DNA from: a virus
Virus record (IMG/VR): IMGVR_UViG_3300025000_001646
Location: 20,487 to 84,486 of that record
Strand: one strand, 5' to 3'
Length of the DNA stretch: 64,000 bases
The translations under genes and the position numbers were made by a program. Of this stretch, positions 63,021-64,000 are shown in pieces. Below the pieces are notes generated by a model. That model was given only the letters and a program-made list of their open reading frames with translations. It had not been told where the DNA came from and made no database searches. Positions within the stretch are counted from its first letter, which is position 1, and every line of letters begins with the position of its first letter.

Positions 63021-64000
63021 ATGAAGCTGTTAGATAGATTTAAAAAAGCAGTTACTCAAACTTCTGTAATAAAAGAAGCTAAGTGACTAGACGACAAAAT
63101 GCTTACAAAAGAAATATGATTTGCAAGAGAATGAACACTTTGAACTTATAATGAAGAAGAAAATCCAGACACATTAAAGGTCGAAGACTATATAAAAATG
63201 CAGGAAAATGATGGAGAGGTTAGAGCTATTGTTAGGCTTCTTACTCTTCCTATAACTTCATCTCTTCCAAGTTTACAACCTCACAAAGACGACAATTGAG
63301 AAAAAGAATTTATTGAGACAGTGTTATTTTCGCCGTCTTCTCTTGGTGGTATGTCTACACCTTTTCAGTTAATTCTATCCGACATGTCAAGGGCTATTAC
63401 AGAAGGTTTTAGATTATATGAAAAAGTTACTCAAATAATACCAGAATGAAAATATAAAGGTATGATTGGTTGGAAAAAATTAGCTCCTAGAGATGCTAAA
63501 ACTATTGAGATTGTAGCTGATGAACACGGCTGATTTGGAGGTGCTAGACAACAAGCTACCTTTGGAAATAAAACCATAGACATTGTTATTCCACCAGAAA
63601 AATGTTTTCTATATACTTTTCAGAAAGAAAAACATTGGCTTTATGGAGAGTCAATTCTCAAATCAATTCAATACCATTATGACAAAAAACATAAACTTTA
63701 TTACATAGCTCACAAGAAAGCCGAGCTTGATGCTCTTGGCACTCGTGTTCTTTATTTAAAAGACGCTAATATTCCAGAAGATGCTAGATTAAGAGCTGAA
63801 AAAGTAATTGATGCCTCCAGTGTTTTTAATAGAATTACTTTACCTCAACAATATTTCGAATTAGATATAAAATACCCGAGTGGCTGATACGATGTTTTAC
63901 CAATGATTAAGCACCACGACGGGCAAATGGCAAAAGCTGCCCTTTGTCAATTCTTAGAGTTAGGAAATAATGGAACTGGTAGTTGGGCATTAAGTCAAGA
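63021..64000 (+). CDS. Portal protein (Mu gp29/DUF935-like), truncated by window end
   Basis: 326 codons visible and still open. MQENDGEVRAIVRLLTLPIT, FIETVLFSPSSLGGMSTPFQ, GFRLYEKVTQIIPEG, AADEHGG-like loop (EIVADEHGGFGGAR) and SILKSIQYHYDKKHKLYYIA match DUF935-type portals, which form the dodecameric vertex channel. Several UGA-Gly. Confidence 0.85.

Noticed and set aside
1-64000. UGA read as tryptophan (code 4, Mycoplasma-like)
   Set aside because: UGA falls at invariant glycines in many families (RmlB, GroEL, P-loop, M23), and TGG is used normally for Trp. The tRNA with UCA anticodon also has glycine rather than tryptophan identity elements.

Overview
The window is part of a low-GC tailed-phage genome (terminase, portal, tape measure, tail genes and lysis genes are present; no integrase, rRNA or host housekeeping operon is seen). 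Its defining property is that UGA is read as glycine in about half of it. UGA falls on invariant glycines of well-known motifs (GGYGFIGS of RmlB, GGAGFIGS of another epimerase, LGPKG, GDGTS and KAPGYGDR of GroEL, GAFSTGKTT of a P-loop protein, ILAGGKGT of RmlA), and the phage carries its own tRNA-Gly with anticodon UCA (37900-37974). This is genetic code 25, known from Absconditabacteria (SR1) and Gracilibacteria, so a CPR-type host is the simplest reading. A standard-code host with a phage-driven late code switch is the alternative.

Layout. 1-7.5 kb: glycan and sugar-nucleotide genes (methyltransferase, nucleotide-sugar dehydrogenase, RmlB, RmlA fused to an HNH-like domain, two more epimerases, two glycosyltransferases), all rich in UGA-Gly, closed by a minus-strand VRR-NUC nuclease. 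8-32.3 kb: an early/replication region of many small genes almost free of in-frame UGA (initiator-like protein, DnaB-like helicase, DUF4942-type methylase, pyrimidine-dimer-glycosylase-like protein, two phosphoesterases, HNH, YopX, a macro-domain/pentapeptide protein, a Sak-type annealing protein and a PD-(D/E)XK nuclease). It is driven by a repeated promoter with a 17-base spacer, and several leaders are highly structured. A sub-block at 27.2-29.5 kb uses Shine-Dalgarno sites and appears to use UGA as stop. 32.4-33.3 kb: minus-strand lysis genes (M23 peptidase, tiny membrane peptide, holin-like protein), again with UGA-Gly.

33.3-45 kb: a second surface-chemistry region. It has a complete-looking phosphonate route (PEP mutase, phosphonopyruvate decarboxylase as two subunits, iron-type alcohol dehydrogenase, cytidylyltransferase-like enzyme, CDP-glycerol-transferase-like enzyme), RmlC, the tRNA-Gly(UCA), RmlD, glycosyltransferases, a methyltransferase and a ClpP-like protease. 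45.3-55.3 kb: head-tail and tail genes, including a tail-chaperone pair with a likely -1 frameshift on a ten-A run, the tape measure, a tail hub and a glycine-rich fibre-like protein. 55.4-60.8 kb: GroES and GroEL, a ParB-like protein, a TAGT-like glycosyltransferase and a radical-SAM protein. 61-64 kb: small and large terminase and a Mu gp29-type portal that runs off the window.

The two sugar loci together supply all four dTDP-L-rhamnose enzymes plus a phosphonate-headgroup pathway, suggesting the phage remodels a surface glycan of its host or decorates its own particle. The early/late split in UGA use, the phage-encoded UGA-reading tRNA and the UGA-dependent lysis and tail genes together look like a translational switch. 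The major capsid protein and DNA polymerase are not in this window. All calls come from reading the sequence; no database search was possible.
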